Of a stretch of 42,253 nucleotides of DNA, positions 16,024 to 24,239 are shown one piece after another; positions within the stretch are counted from its first letter, which is position 1; each line of letters starts with the position of its first letter. This DNA is from Paucihalobacter sp036825875. GTDB lineage: Bacteria > Bacteroidota > Bacteroidia > Flavobacteriales > Flavobacteriaceae. Below the pieces are notes generated by a model that did not search any database, had not been told where the DNA came from, and saw only the letters and a program-made list of their open reading frames with translations. A program made the translations under genes and the position numbers. The stretch covers positions 1-42,253 of the forward strand of contig NZ_DAISXK010000027.1 in assembly GCF_036825875.1 (NCBI RefSeq), read 5' to 3'.

Positions 16024-16776
16024 ATGAAAACATTCACACATTTAAAAGAAACAATGATTCAGATAGTAATGGTTACGTTAATGCTATCGATAATATCATG
16101 CGGGCCTACGCAAAATCGAGATAATACAGACGTATATAACCAAGGAAACAATCAAGGTAGTAGTGATCGAGTTGACAATACTGGAATGGACAACACCGGA
16201 ATTGACACCAACAGAATGGGTAGCACCGGAACAGACAACACTGGAATTGATAATATTAGAATTGGTAACGATCGCACTGAAAACACCAGACTAGGTAATG
16301 ACAGAATGAACGCACAACAGCAATCGGAAGATGCTCAATTTATAATGAGCGCCTCGGAAACAAACCTAAAGCAAATTCAATTGGCTCAATTAGCACAGCA
16401 AAATGGTAAAACGTCAGAAGTTAGAGAATTAGGAAAAATGATGGAAGAAGCGCATACAAAATCTCAAAAGGATTTAACGGCACTTGCAGAGCGCAAAAAC
16501 ATACGTGTTACTTCCTCATTAGAAGGAAGTGCTAATGATGAGTACAACGAGTTATTAAACGAATCAATAGATGATTTTGACAAGGCTTACACCGATATGA
16601 TGATTAGTGCACACGAAAATATAATTAGCGCATTTGAAAAAGCATCAAATGATAGCTCCGATAAGGATATTAAAAATTGGGCTACGACATCATTGCCAGG
16701 TTTGCGCAAGCATCTTGATCATTCACTTGAGTCTCGAAAGAAATCTACTAATATGATGTATTTAGAAAAAAATTAA
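16024..16776 (+). CDS. DUF4142 lipoprotein with N-terminal pentapeptide tandem repeat
   Basis: The product is 250 residues. A lipoprotein signal ends IISC with the lipid Cys at 26. Residues 51-95 are nine five-residue units (DNTGM, DNTGI, DTNRM, GSTGT, DNTGI, DNIRI, GNDRT, ENTRL, GNDRM). Then comes a DUF4142 four-helix domain (about 100-245) with QFIMSASETNLKQIQLAQLA and ending GLRKHLDHSLE, related in fold to ferritin-like proteins. Such proteins are periplasmic or outer-membrane anchored and tied to stress in many bacteria; their reaction is unknown. Two hairpins follow the stop. Confidence 0.85.
   Translation: MKTFTHLKETMIQIVMVTLMLSIISCGPTQNRDNTDVYNQGNNQGSSDRVDNTGMDNTGIDTNRMGSTGTDNTGIDNIRIGNDRTENTRLGNDRMNAQQQSEDAQFIMSASETNLKQIQLAQLAQQNGKTSEVRELGKMMEEAHTKSQKDLTALAERKNIRVTSSLEGSANDEYNELLNESIDDFDKAYTDMMISAHENIISAFEKASNDSSDKDIKNWATTSLPGLRKHLDHSLESRKKSTNMMYLEKN
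16174..16308 (+). repeat. Nine 15-base tandem units in the DUF4142 gene
   Basis: Exactly nine in-frame units of 15 bases, such as GACAATACTGGAATG and GACAACACCGGAATT, encode (D/G)N(T/D)(G/R)(I/M). The first half of the array keeps the NTG form, while the later units drift to an NDR/NTR form. Slippage between units would change the linker length by five residues without breaking the frame. Confidence 0.8.
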
Positions 16777-16863
16777 GAAAACATCGATTAATTTAGAAAA
16801 AGAACAGCGGTTTGGGTAGATTTCAAACTAGCAAATTTGCTTCTCCAAACTTCTTTTTGTATC

Positions 16864-16906
16864 TTATAACATACCCAACGGGTGTCAAGTTATAAATATT
16901 TTTTTT
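16864..16906 (+). terminator. Intrinsic terminator of the DUF4142 gene
   Basis: TTATAAC (16864-16870) pairs with GTTATAA (16889-16895), with an inner ACCC/GGGT pair, and is followed by eight T residues (16899-16906). This sits 88 bases after the stop. Confidence 0.55.
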
Positions 16907-16947
16907 GGCGTTCGGTTGCAGAAGAATAAATTCTGCAACCGAATGCC
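16907..16947 (+). other. Strong 17-base-pair hairpin next to the terminator
   Basis: GGCGTTCGGTTGCAGAA (16907-16923) pairs with TTCTGCAACCGAATGCC (16931-16947) with one G-T pair and a seven-base loop. It is the strongest hairpin I found in the window. The T run lies before it, not after, so it is not a usual terminator on either strand. It could be a leader structure for the gene at 17025, an mRNA end stabiliser or a small-RNA end. Confidence 0.6.
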
Positions 16948-16984
16948 TATAAATATTTACCCAAAAGGAATAAAACTTCGCAAT

Positions 16985-17006
16985 CTTGATTTAGTTTAAA
17001 ATCAAG
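16985..17006 (+). promoter_or_regulatory. 8-base inverted repeat 19 bases before the baeRF gene
   Basis: CTTGATTT (16985-16992) and AAATCAAG (16999-17006) are exact reverse complements around AGTTTA. The site ends 18 bases before the ATG at 17025, so a protein bound here, or the hairpin in RNA, would affect expression of that gene. Confidence 0.4.
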
Positions 17007-17024
17007 CTTCTTAAAAATTAAAAC

Positions 17025-18104
17025 ATGACAATCTTACAAAAACTAGAAATGTTAGCATCAGAAAAAAACACGCCTTGTGTTACTATTTCGCTTAACACAC
17101 ATAGAACGCATCCTGATAATGCACAAGATGAAGTTCAATTAAAAAATCTTTTAAGTGAAGCCGAAGAAAGAGTGGTAATAGAATTCGGTAAAAGACCAGT
17201 ATCAGGATTACTAGAGCGACTTTCTGAAATTGAAGATGACATAGACCTTAATTATAATTTAGACAGTTTACATATCTATCTGTCAAATGACACAAAAGAG
17301 TTGATAAAATCAGCTTGGCTAGTAAAAAATCCAGGAGTGCATATTTCAAATACATTTAATCTTATTTCTCTAATTAAAAATTACAACAGAAGCGAGGAAT
17401 ATTATATCCTTTTATTATCACAAAGCGGCGTACAACTTTACAATACTATCAACGATATTATTTTAAATGAAGTTAAAAATGAGGATTTCCCATTTTCTGA
17501 TAACAGACATTATAACACGCATGCCGATAGAGGTAGCGACTCAAAACATCTTGACGATTTAGTGAGAGAATTTTTGAATAAGGTAGACAAGGCTGTGGTG
17601 AAAATACACAACGAAACTGGCTTAAAATGTATTGTTATTTGTACCGAGGACAACTTCAGTCGTTTAATGCAAGTTGCAGATAAACCTTCTATTTACTTAG
17701 GCCATTCCGCTATTGACTATAATAAAATTGAAGAACATAATATTGTAAAACAGAGTTGGAAATTAGTTCAGGATTTGCAATATAACAAAAGAACAGAGGC
17801 TGTTGAAGAAATGAAAGCAGCTATTTCACAAAACGCAGTTTTAACCGATTTACAAGAAATATATCAGGCTGCAATTGATGGACGCGGTGACTTGTTAGTA
17901 GTTCACCAAGATTATTCACAAGCCGTTAATATGACCAGCGATAGAACATTTGAACTGACCGATGATGTAACGAAAGCAAACGTAATAGACGACATTACCA
18001 GCAAAATTGCCTGGGCAGTATTATCTAAAAATGGAAGCGTATTTTTTACTGCTCAAGAAGAAATACAAGAGCTAGGAGATATTGTGTTAAAAACAAGATA
18101 CTAA
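17025..18104 (+). CDS. Bacterial release-factor-like protein (baeRF / Balon-like ribosome hibernation factor candidate)
   Basis: The product is 359 residues, with no signal or membrane segment. The start TPCVTISLNTHRTHPDN and the later LHIYLSNDTKELI and YYILLLSQSGVQLYN read like the N- and middle domains of bacterial homologues of archaeo-eukaryotic eRF1/Pelota. The last part (from about residue 290, RGDLLVVHQDYSQ ... IDDITSKIAWAVLSKNGSVFF) fits the eRF1 domain 3 fold, with an IDDI...V...G pattern. No GGQ is present, so it should not hydrolyse peptidyl-tRNA. One member of this group, Balon, binds the ribosomal A site in cold-stressed Psychrobacter; the role here is inferred from family and from the stress-gene context. 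Confidence 0.75.
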   Translation: MTILQKLEMLASEKNTPCVTISLNTHRTHPDNAQDEVQLKNLLSEAEERVVIEFGKRPVSGLLERLSEIEDDIDLNYNLDSLHIYLSNDTKELIKSAWLVKNPGVHISNTFNLISLIKNYNRSEEYYILLLSQSGVQLYNTINDIILNEVKNEDFPFSDNRHYNTHADRGSDSKHLDDLVREFLNKVDKAVVKIHNETGLKCIVICTEDNFSRLMQVADKPSIYLGHSAIDYNKIEEHNIVKQSWKLVQDLQYNKRTEAVEEMKAAISQNAVLTDLQEIYQAAIDGRGDLLVVHQDYSQAVNMTSDRTFELTDDVTKANVIDDITSKIAWAVLSKNGSVFFTAQEEIQELGDIVLKTRY

Positions 18105-18200
18105 TACCAGTTGCTAAGGTGCTGATTAATAGTATCAAGTTTAGCAGTGGCGGAATCCGAAAAGCCAAACGAGTAGGAACAGATTATTGAAACCTATACA

Positions 18201-19364
18201 ATGAAAAAAATTATAATTACAGCCGTTTTGGCATTGTTCTTTTCCTTTTTAAATGCACAGGAGAGAAATGTAAAAGTAGATTTTGAATCAGGATCCTTTT
18301 ACAACAACCCAAAGATTCCGTATGACGAACCATTTGTTATAACAGGAGAAACTGGTAGTGATATAGAATTCGTCAAAATAAATATTTTTGATGAAGGAAA
18401 AAGCGATATTCTGCATTCTTTTGTTTGGAATAGAATTGAAAACAATAATTCAGAAACTTTTAATATTGTAGTTCCCGCTATTCTTAAATCCAATTCAAAT
18501 TATGATTTCGAAATTATTACCTACAAACTGCTATCACAAACTCAAAAGGAAATGTTGCTTAAGAATGTCGAAGACCGGGTTCGGTTTTTATTAAATAACA
18601 ACCTTTATTTTGACGGTAAAAATGTAAAAGTTAATAAGCCGAAAGATGTTTACAAAAAACTCGAAACACTCATAAATGAGTCCTTTAAACATCACGAATC
18701 TAAAAATTTAATTCCATTACAAGCACCTTCTTCACTTATATTAGAAGAGTTAAAAGTACAAAGCGATTTCAGATTCAGCAGGTTTTTTAAACGATCAACT
18801 CGTGTAGAAAGAGATGAAATAGCGAACGAAATGATTGCTGAAAAGGTTGAACATTTAGTCAATTTAATTAGCTCAGAGCTTAAGCCTTTTACTAACACCC
18901 AGTTGGTGCAACACCACCGTCAGGCGAACATTAATAATATTGAAACCGATAAACAACCCTTTACACTACCTGTTAACATTGGTATGTATGCATGGGATAA
19001 ATCGGTTAGCATAGACAACATATCCGAAAACAACATCAATTTCACCCTTGGTGCTGGATTGACGATACCTTTCAGTAATAAAACTAGCTTGGCCTCAAGA
19101 AGTAATATGATTGATTCTTTTGGTTTTTCTATCGGTGTGCTTTTCGAACCCGTTGTTGATAGCAGCGGAACCGAATTTGTAACTCCGGGGGTTAATCTTC
19201 CAGTTTATACGGGACTTGGATTTCGAATATTTAAAGTATTACGTTTCAACGCAGGCGTCATTGTTTTGGGTGAAAAAGGAAATCAAGACTTCAGTAAACT
19301 TTCAGTCATACCAACAGCCGGATTGGCTTTAGAACTTAACTTATGGATGGGAATAAAAAAATAA
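18201..19364 (+). CDS. Secreted envelope protein with C-terminal beta-barrel-like region, unknown family
   Basis: The product is 387 residues. A signal peptide (MKKIIITAVLALFFSFLNAQ) is followed by an Ig-like beta section (about 25-110), a charged helical middle (about 120-240, with ERDEIANEMIAEKVEHLVNL) and a C-terminal section of alternating strands (NINFTLGAGLTIPF, SFGFSIGVLFEP, YTGLGFRIFKVLRFNAGVIVLG) that look like an outer-membrane barrel or half-barrel. I do not recognise a family. It starts 97 bases after the ribosome factor gene, and its end overlaps the next gene by 22 bases, so those two are coupled. Confidence 0.65.
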   Translation: MKKIIITAVLALFFSFLNAQERNVKVDFESGSFYNNPKIPYDEPFVITGETGSDIEFVKINIFDEGKSDILHSFVWNRIENNNSETFNIVVPAILKSNSNYDFEIITYKLLSQTQKEMLLKNVEDRVRFLLNNNLYFDGKNVKVNKPKDVYKKLETLINESFKHHESKNLIPLQAPSSLILEELKVQSDFRFSRFFKRSTRVERDEIANEMIAEKVEHLVNLISSELKPFTNTQLVQHHRQANINNIETDKQPFTLPVNIGMYAWDKSVSIDNISENNINFTLGAGLTIPFSNKTSLASRSNMIDSFGFSIGVLFEPVVDSSGTEFVTPGVNLPVYTGLGFRIFKVLRFNAGVIVLGEKGNQDFSKLSVIPTAGLALELNLWMGIKK

Positions 19365-20998
19365 GAAACATTTTATTTGCAGGACTGATGGCACTTGCTT
19401 TAACTGCCTGCATGGTACAATCTCATAGTTATGGAGGTTTATACGTAGAAACTGAAAATTCGGTTAGTGACACAATAAGGGCTGACAAAAAGATAGTTGA
19501 TTTTGAATCAAAAACTGACTCTCTTAAAAAGATGATGCGCAAATCATCGGATAGTTTATATCAAAAAAGAGTTGAAAAATCGCTCAGTTCTATTTCCGAT
19601 TCCCTTCAGCAGTTACGTTTTCAAATAACTGAGATTCAAAATAAACAGTCCACCATGGCTGATAGTAGTTATGTATGGAGTGAACAGCAAAAATTTCAAC
19701 CAAAAGACAGTGTTCAAAAAGTGGAAAGTTTTAAAACACCAGCTCAAATAAAAACAGACAGCTTAAACACACAACAAATACAACGCAAGAAACTTGAAAC
19801 AATAGATAGTGTAAAACATGACACTTTAAAAAACAGAAAAGAAACGCAGACAGTAAAAAAGACAGATAACCAATCAGTTATCAAGAGCAATCAAATTATA
19901 GAAGATAGATACGATAGTATTAATGCTCCAAAAACTCAAAATAGAATGGTTACAAAATCTTCAAACCAGAATTTAGATACCACAAAATTAGATACCACAG
20001 ATAATGCAACCGAAGGGCAAAAACTAAATCAAGAAGATGCTCTTCGGGCCAATAATAATAACACACATATGTTACAAACCAAAAACGATACAATTGTTCC
20101 AATTCGCAGCCAAATGAATGAATTGCGAAATACTGATACCATAAAAACAGATACAATTTTTGTAGCCAGAGAAACCGCAAAATCAACCCTTGCAGAAAAT
20201 CAACACACCGATTATCGGAACCAACAACAGTTAAGGGCTAAGGACGATCAAATTCAGAGCTTACAAAATCAGTTGAACGCGCAGCAAAATTCAAATACCA
20301 GAAGGCCACGACGATCATTTATTTTCAGAGATAGAACGCATCGTCAACCCTATAATAATCAACAATCCGATCAATTAAGCATGCAATTAATTAAGGAACA
20401 AAACGATACTATTCAATATCTTAGAAGTCAATTACGAAGTCTTCAATTAGAACCTCAGAAAAGAGATTCTCTCGACTTGAAACAACAAGGCATGAATGTG
20501 ACACCTTCAAGTTTGGGTATTGACCAACAGCAAACCGCAAATCCAGTAAGGGAATTACAAGACACCTTAAAAATATTCAATGCCCGATTGTTGAGTTTAG
20601 AAAATGTTACTTTACAAGCAAAAGACACCTCAGCCCGTACAAAGCAAAATCAAAGAAATACTGCATTTAATAAGAAAATAGACACTACACTTTTAGTCGC
20701 ATATTATGGCAAAGGAGATATAAATCCTCTTGACGAGGTCAGTATTTTCAACCAAATAAAAGACTCGACTCGCAATAAAAAAATACGGAATATAATGCTT
20801 TCGGGATATACTGATAGTTCGGGAAATGCAAGAATAAATAAAGAAATCACCAATAAGCGACTCAACTACTTATCAGAAAATATTACGCCATGGATTTCAA
20901 AAGAGAAAATATTCTTTCAAAATTTCGGAGATGTTTTTTCTTCGGATCAAATGATAACCGATGAACGCCGAATAGAAATTAGAATACTCACAGAGTGA
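19343..20998 (+). CDS. Coiled-coil lipoprotein with degenerate OmpA-like C-terminal domain
   Basis: The product is 551 residues. A lipoprotein signal has its Cys at residue 23 (LTAC). A very long Gln/Asn/Asp/Lys/Thr-rich section (about 35-440), with heptad-like stretches such as SLSSISDSLQQLRFQI, forms coils or disordered spacer. The last 100 residues resemble an OmpA-like peptidoglycan-binding domain: NIMLSGYTDSSGNARINKEI aligns with the GHTDSxGs...N signature, and ERRIEIRI with the NRRVEI end. It probably links outer membrane and cell wall. Its start lies 22 bases inside the preceding gene. Confidence 0.7.
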   Translation: MDGNKKIRNILFAGLMALALTACMVQSHSYGGLYVETENSVSDTIRADKKIVDFESKTDSLKKMMRKSSDSLYQKRVEKSLSSISDSLQQLRFQITEIQNKQSTMADSSYVWSEQQKFQPKDSVQKVESFKTPAQIKTDSLNTQQIQRKKLETIDSVKHDTLKNRKETQTVKKTDNQSVIKSNQIIEDRYDSINAPKTQNRMVTKSSNQNLDTTKLDTTDNATEGQKLNQEDALRANNNNTHMLQTKNDTIVPIRSQMNELRNTDTIKTDTIFVARETAKSTLAENQHTDYRNQQQLRAKDDQIQSLQNQLNAQQNSNTRRPRRSFIFRDRTHRQPYNNQQSDQLSMQLIKEQNDTIQYLRSQLRSLQLEPQKRDSLDLKQQGMNVTPSSLGIDQQQTANPVRELQDTLKIFNARLLSLENVTLQAKDTSARTKQNQRNTAFNKKIDTTLLVAYYGKGDINPLDEVSIFNQIKDSTRNKKIRNIMLSGYTDSSGNARINKEITNKRLNYLSENITPWISKEKIFFQNFGDVFSSDQMITDERRIEIRILTE

Positions 20999-21025
20999 AG
21001 TCCTTAAAAATAGATTGCAAGCATG

Positions 21026-21048
21026 TTTGCTGCTATTTAGCAAATTTT
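21026..21048 (+). terminator. Weak terminator candidate after the OmpA-like gene
   Basis: TTTGCT (21026-21031) pairs with AGCAAA (21039-21044) around seven bases and is followed by TTTT. The stem is short. Confidence 0.35.
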
Positions 21049-21116
21049 AGTGAAGTTTTAGCCTTAGAAAAAAGGTTTTTCAAATTAATATAACCGTATA
21101 TTTAAGAAAATTAATC

Positions 21117-22187
21117 GTGACTTTAGACCCAACAGAAGATAAAGAATTAGACGACATCAAAAAAGATGAAAAAGTTAAAAGGGCTTTAAATGAAAATTCA
21201 ATTGTTGCACAAAAAGAAAATTCAGATACGTTTAAAGAGGAAGCGCCTTTATTAGGTATAACCGCTATTATTTTTTTAAGTTGTGTTGTTGTTTACTTTC
21301 TTTTAAGGTGGAACCGCATTCCTATTCCTATCGATTACATTCCCATAGTACAAAAACTTGTACTGGCGATAATGTTCATTTCCATAGTACTGATGGCCAG
21401 TAGGCTTACTAAAAAAATATTTGACCGCAAAATAGATAATAAAACCTCCGTATTCAACTTTAACCGTGTTGCCGATTTGTTTGCTGGTCTGCTGATACTT
21501 GCCATTATACTATCGCTTCTGTTTGCGAATTGGTATGCTGCTATGGTTTCATTCGGAATTGTATCGCTGATTCTTGGGTTTGCCTTACAAAATTTAATCA
21601 CAAGTTTTTTTGGATGGCTTTACATTCTTATTCGAAAACCTTACGAAGTTGGTGAACGCATTAAAATTGGCAATGTCTTTGGCGATGTAATCAATGTAAG
21701 TTACCTAGATACAACTTTATGGGAATTTAATGGCGATTATTTAACCTCCGATCATCCTAGCGGACGTATTATTCGATTTGCCAATTCAAAAGTGTTTAGT
21801 GAATATGTCTACAATTATTCGTGGCCGCTGTTTCCGTTTATTTGGAATGAGCTTAGTTTCTTTATCTCTTACGACAGTGACTTTAAATTTACAAGTGATA
21901 TGGTTAAACGCATTGTTAAAATCAAAATCGGTGAGGCTTTGGTTAGAAGAGTAAAGCGCTTTAAAAAAATTCTGGCAGACACACCTGTAGATGAGCTAGA
22001 TGTAAATGAATATCCTTCCGTTATTTTAAAATCACACAACAATACCTGGGTAGAAGTAGTTGTGCGATATTTGGTAGATCCTAAAAATTCAGGTCGAATA
22101 AAAAAAGAACTCTTTGAAGGTGTTATGGAAGAACTTAAAAAAAATCCATCAAAAGTTAGATTTCCTAACACTAATAGACCTGTTTAA
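21117..22187 (+). CDS. Mechanosensitive ion channel, MscS family
   Basis: The product is 356 residues from a GTG start. Four membrane helices lie at about residues 45-65, 77-95, 115-140 and 142-165, the last being the pore-lining TM3 followed by the MscS core (LGFALQNLITSFFGWLYILI, KPYEVGERIKIG, GDVINVSYLDTTLWE). A C-terminal cytoplasmic section follows. Residues FADLFAGL precede TM3. It should release small solutes at hypo-osmotic shock. It belongs to a different subgroup from the shorter MscS at 34912, having a longer, acidic N-terminus (DPTEDKELDDIKKDEK). Confidence 0.88.
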   Translation: MTLDPTEDKELDDIKKDEKVKRALNENSIVAQKENSDTFKEEAPLLGITAIIFLSCVVVYFLLRWNRIPIPIDYIPIVQKLVLAIMFISIVLMASRLTKKIFDRKIDNKTSVFNFNRVADLFAGLLILAIILSLLFANWYAAMVSFGIVSLILGFALQNLITSFFGWLYILIRKPYEVGERIKIGNVFGDVINVSYLDTTLWEFNGDYLTSDHPSGRIIRFANSKVFSEYVYNYSWPLFPFIWNELSFFISYDSDFKFTSDMVKRIVKIKIGEALVRRVKRFKKILADTPVDELDVNEYPSVILKSHNNTWVEVVVRYLVDPKNSGRIKKELFEGVMEELKKNPSKVRFPNTNRPV

Positions 22188-22527
22188 GTTATCTACAAAA
22201 TTAACTAATGGTCTTTTAAACACATTTATTTAAAACGAATACGGATTCTAATTAACGACATTTTTATTACCGCCATCATGTTAAATTCCTTGCCCAAATC
22301 ATATCGATATAATTCTTATAGTCCGATTAATTTTATTCAAAAGTCATCAAAACAGTTTACATAATCTAAGACTGTATTTTATCTTATCAATATGTAAAGT
22401 ATGATATTATTCATGATGATTGTGTAAGGATTTGATTGATTATCAACTGTATTTTTGTATTTCAACATAAACTCAACAGAAATATATTCTCACATGTTAC
22501 CCACGCAATAGTAATAAATACTTTAAT
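22188..22527. other. 340-base gap before the small stress operon
   Basis: The only recognisable element is TATTTTTG at 22450-22457, which fits TAnnTTTG, with a TTG 15 bases before it (spacing slightly short). It would place a start about 70 bases before the ATG at 22528. I see no gene here; short frames are not conserved-looking. Confidence 0.35.
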
Positions 22528-22827
22528 ATGTCTAAAGGCAATGAAGCTAAAGGTTCATGGAACGAAGGCAAAAGACCAGAAATGGGCGAAGAATGGCTGT
22601 ACATCAATAATCCACTTGAACATGTGCAAAAGACTAATGGCTTAGTAGATGAAAAAGCCAAAGGTACTGAGCGAACAGAACAATCGGTACAAAAAGACAA
22701 TAAGTCATTAAGTGCCGAGCGTAAGTCAAAAGTAGATAAAGCAACAGAGCCTAAAAATGGGGTCATGAGTTGGTCTGTTTACGAGGATAGCCTTGAAGCA
22801 AAATCAAAACAACATAAAAACAATTAA
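22528..22827 (+). CDS. Small very hydrophilic protein, possible stress protein
   Basis: The product is 99 residues, rich in Glu, Lys, Ser and Asn, with no signal, membrane segment or cysteine. It starts MSKGNEAKGSWNEGKRPEMG and includes EEWLYINNPLEHVQKTNG and SWSVYEDSLEAKSK. Low complexity and charge recall LEA- or CsbD-like stress proteins, but it does not match either motif, and I cannot place it. It leads a run of four genes (22528-24099) with gaps of 33, 73 and 11 bases that includes DUF2383 and YciF-like proteins. Confidence 0.65.
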   Translation: MSKGNEAKGSWNEGKRPEMGEEWLYINNPLEHVQKTNGLVDEKAKGTERTEQSVQKDNKSLSAERKSKVDKATEPKNGVMSWSVYEDSLEAKSKQHKNN

Positions 22828-22860
22828 TAATAATTTCTTAATCTATAAAACTATAAAAAA

Positions 22861-23319
22861 ATGGAAAATGACAAAACAGTTGATGTATTAAACTCACTCA
22901 TCACGATTAATAATGATAGAATTGAGGGCTATGAAACCGCTTCTGAAGCTACTGAAGAACAGGATTTAAAAACCTTATTTGCAAGATTTATTTCGACAAG
23001 TCAGAAATGCAAACAAGAATTAGTAGGTGAAGTTCGAAAATTAGGTGGTGAAGTAGCCGAAGGCACTAAAACTTCAGGAAAATTCTTTCGTGCTTGGATG
23101 GATGTTAAAGCTGCGCTAACTGGTAGAGACCGAAAAGCGATTTTAAACTCATGCAAGTATGGAGAAGACCAAGCTCAGGAAACCTATGAAGACGCCCTAG
23201 AAAATGATTTAGACCATTTAAACGCCTCACATCGCACGATGATTAGTGGCCAAAAATCGCTATTGAATGCCGATCACAATCATGTAAAAGATTTGCGTGA
23301 CGCTTTGGTGGATGCATAA
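22861..23319 (+). CDS. PA2169 family four-helix-bundle protein (DUF2383)
   Basis: The product is 152 residues, all helical. The start VDVLNSLITINNDRIEGYETA and later RKAILNSCKYGEDQAQETYEDAL are characteristic of DUF2383, a ferritin-like bundle whose Glu and His residues (E in RIEGYE, E/H in GEDQAQETY and NADHNHVKDLRD) may bind metal. Family members occur in stress-induced operons beside YciE/YciF proteins, as here. Its chemistry is unknown. A T/A-rich inverted repeat (TTTGATT, AATCAAA) lies just after the stop. Confidence 0.88.
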   Translation: MENDKTVDVLNSLITINNDRIEGYETASEATEEQDLKTLFARFISTSQKCKQELVGEVRKLGGEVAEGTKTSGKFFRAWMDVKAALTGRDRKAILNSCKYGEDQAQETYEDALENDLDHLNASHRTMISGQKSLLNADHNHVKDLRDALVDA

Positions 23320-23392
23320 GAGGTTTTGATTAGGCTTCAAAGTCAAATCAAATAAGTTTAAAATAATTTATTAATTATTAAAAATAAAAACA

Positions 23393-23971
23393 ATGAAAGA
23401 TCAAAAATCAGGTTCAACAACTGCGTCACAAAACGGAAAACAGTCAAAAGATAAATCAAAAAATGTCTCCATGGAATCATCTCAACTTATGGAATTATTT
23501 GAAGACCAATTAAAAGACATTTATTGGGCTGAAAAGGCATTAACTAAGGCAATTCCTAAGATGATTAAAAACGCATCATCCTCTAAGTTAGAAAAAGCCT
23601 TAACTGAACACTTGGAAGAAACCAAGGAGCAAATAGAACGCTTAGAAAAAGTTTTTAAAAGTATTGATATAAAACCTGCTGCTAAAAAGTGTGATGCTAT
23701 GGAAGGTTTGATTAAAGAAGCAGAAGGCATCATGGAAGAATGTGAAGAAGGTCCGATGTCCGATGCTGGTATTATCTTAGCCGCTCAAAAAGTAGAACAT
23801 TACGAAATTGCTTCGTACGGGACACTGCGACAATTTGCGGAAAAATTGGGTTTAAATGAAGTAGAAAAACTTCTTGAAAAAACACTTAAGGAAGAAAAAG
23901 CAGCAGATCAAAAACTGTCAAAATTGGCAGAACATAAAATTAATGTTAAAGCAACTAAAGAAAAGGCCTAA
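23393..23971 (+). CDS. Ferritin-like YciE/YciF family protein (DUF892)
   Basis: The product is 192 residues. After a Ser/Lys-rich lead of about 35 residues the DUF892 bundle begins LMELFEDQLKDIYWAEKALTKAIPKM, with further helices EHLEETKEQIERLEKVF, ILAAQKVEHYEIASYGTLRQFAEKLG and LEKTLKEEKAADQKLSKLAE. The Glu and His residues spaced in helices (EDQ, EKAL, EETKEQ, EHYE, EEKAAD) match the di-metal ligands of YciF. The family is stress-induced in enterobacteria. A tiny membrane protein gene follows 11 bases later. Confidence 0.9.
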   Translation: MKDQKSGSTTASQNGKQSKDKSKNVSMESSQLMELFEDQLKDIYWAEKALTKAIPKMIKNASSSKLEKALTEHLEETKEQIERLEKVFKSIDIKPAAKKCDAMEGLIKEAEGIMEECEEGPMSDAGIILAAQKVEHYEIASYGTLRQFAEKLGLNEVEKLLEKTLKEEKAADQKLSKLAEHKINVKATKEKA

Positions 23972-23982
23972 TTTATTAAACG

Positions 23983-24099
23983 ATGAATAAAATTTTCAAA
24001 GGATTAATTGCTGGTTATACTGCAAAAAAATTAGGCGGCGGTTGTTTGGGAACTATTGTAGTTTTCTTAATCGTATGGTGGCTATTAGGATTATTTTGA
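23983..24099 (+). CDS. 38-residue single-span membrane peptide
   Basis: An ATG at 23983 opens a 38-residue reading frame that ends at the TGA 24097-24099. It has a positively charged N-terminal section (MNKIFKGLIAGYTAKKLGGG) and one hydrophobic span (CLGTIVVFLIVWWLLGLF). A glycine cluster and a single Cys lie at the membrane edge. It starts 11 bases after the DUF892 gene and directly precedes a good terminator, which strongly supports it as the last gene of this operon. Its function is unknown; it may anchor or report on the ferritin-like partner. Confidence 0.65.
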   Translation: MNKIFKGLIAGYTAKKLGGGCLGTIVVFLIVWWLLGLF

Positions 24100-24126
24100 T
24101 ACACTTTTAAGCGAGAAATATTTAGA

Positions 24127-24159
24127 AGCTATCTCATCATCATGAGGTAGCTTTTTTTT
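24127..24159 (+). terminator. Intrinsic terminator of the DUF2383-DUF892 operon
   Basis: AGCTATCTCAT (24127-24137) pairs with ATGAGGTAGCT (24142-24152) with one G-T pair and a four-base loop, followed by eight T residues (24152-24159). It is the clearest terminator in the window. Confidence 0.8.
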
Positions 24160-24239
24160 AGCTGAATCTAGCACTGGCTGCATAAAAATAGTTTGTGTCC
24201 AACTTCAATATTTTGAAAATCAATCAATAATGTTTGCTA

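Noticed and set aside
16907..16947. Calling the 17-base-pair hairpin a terminator
   Set aside because: The T run is on its 5' side, and neither strand shows a stem followed by T residues.
22436..22645. 69-codon frame overlapping the 22528 gene
   Set aside because: It runs in another frame of the conserved-looking hydrophilic gene, and its N-terminal half lies over promoter-like sequence.
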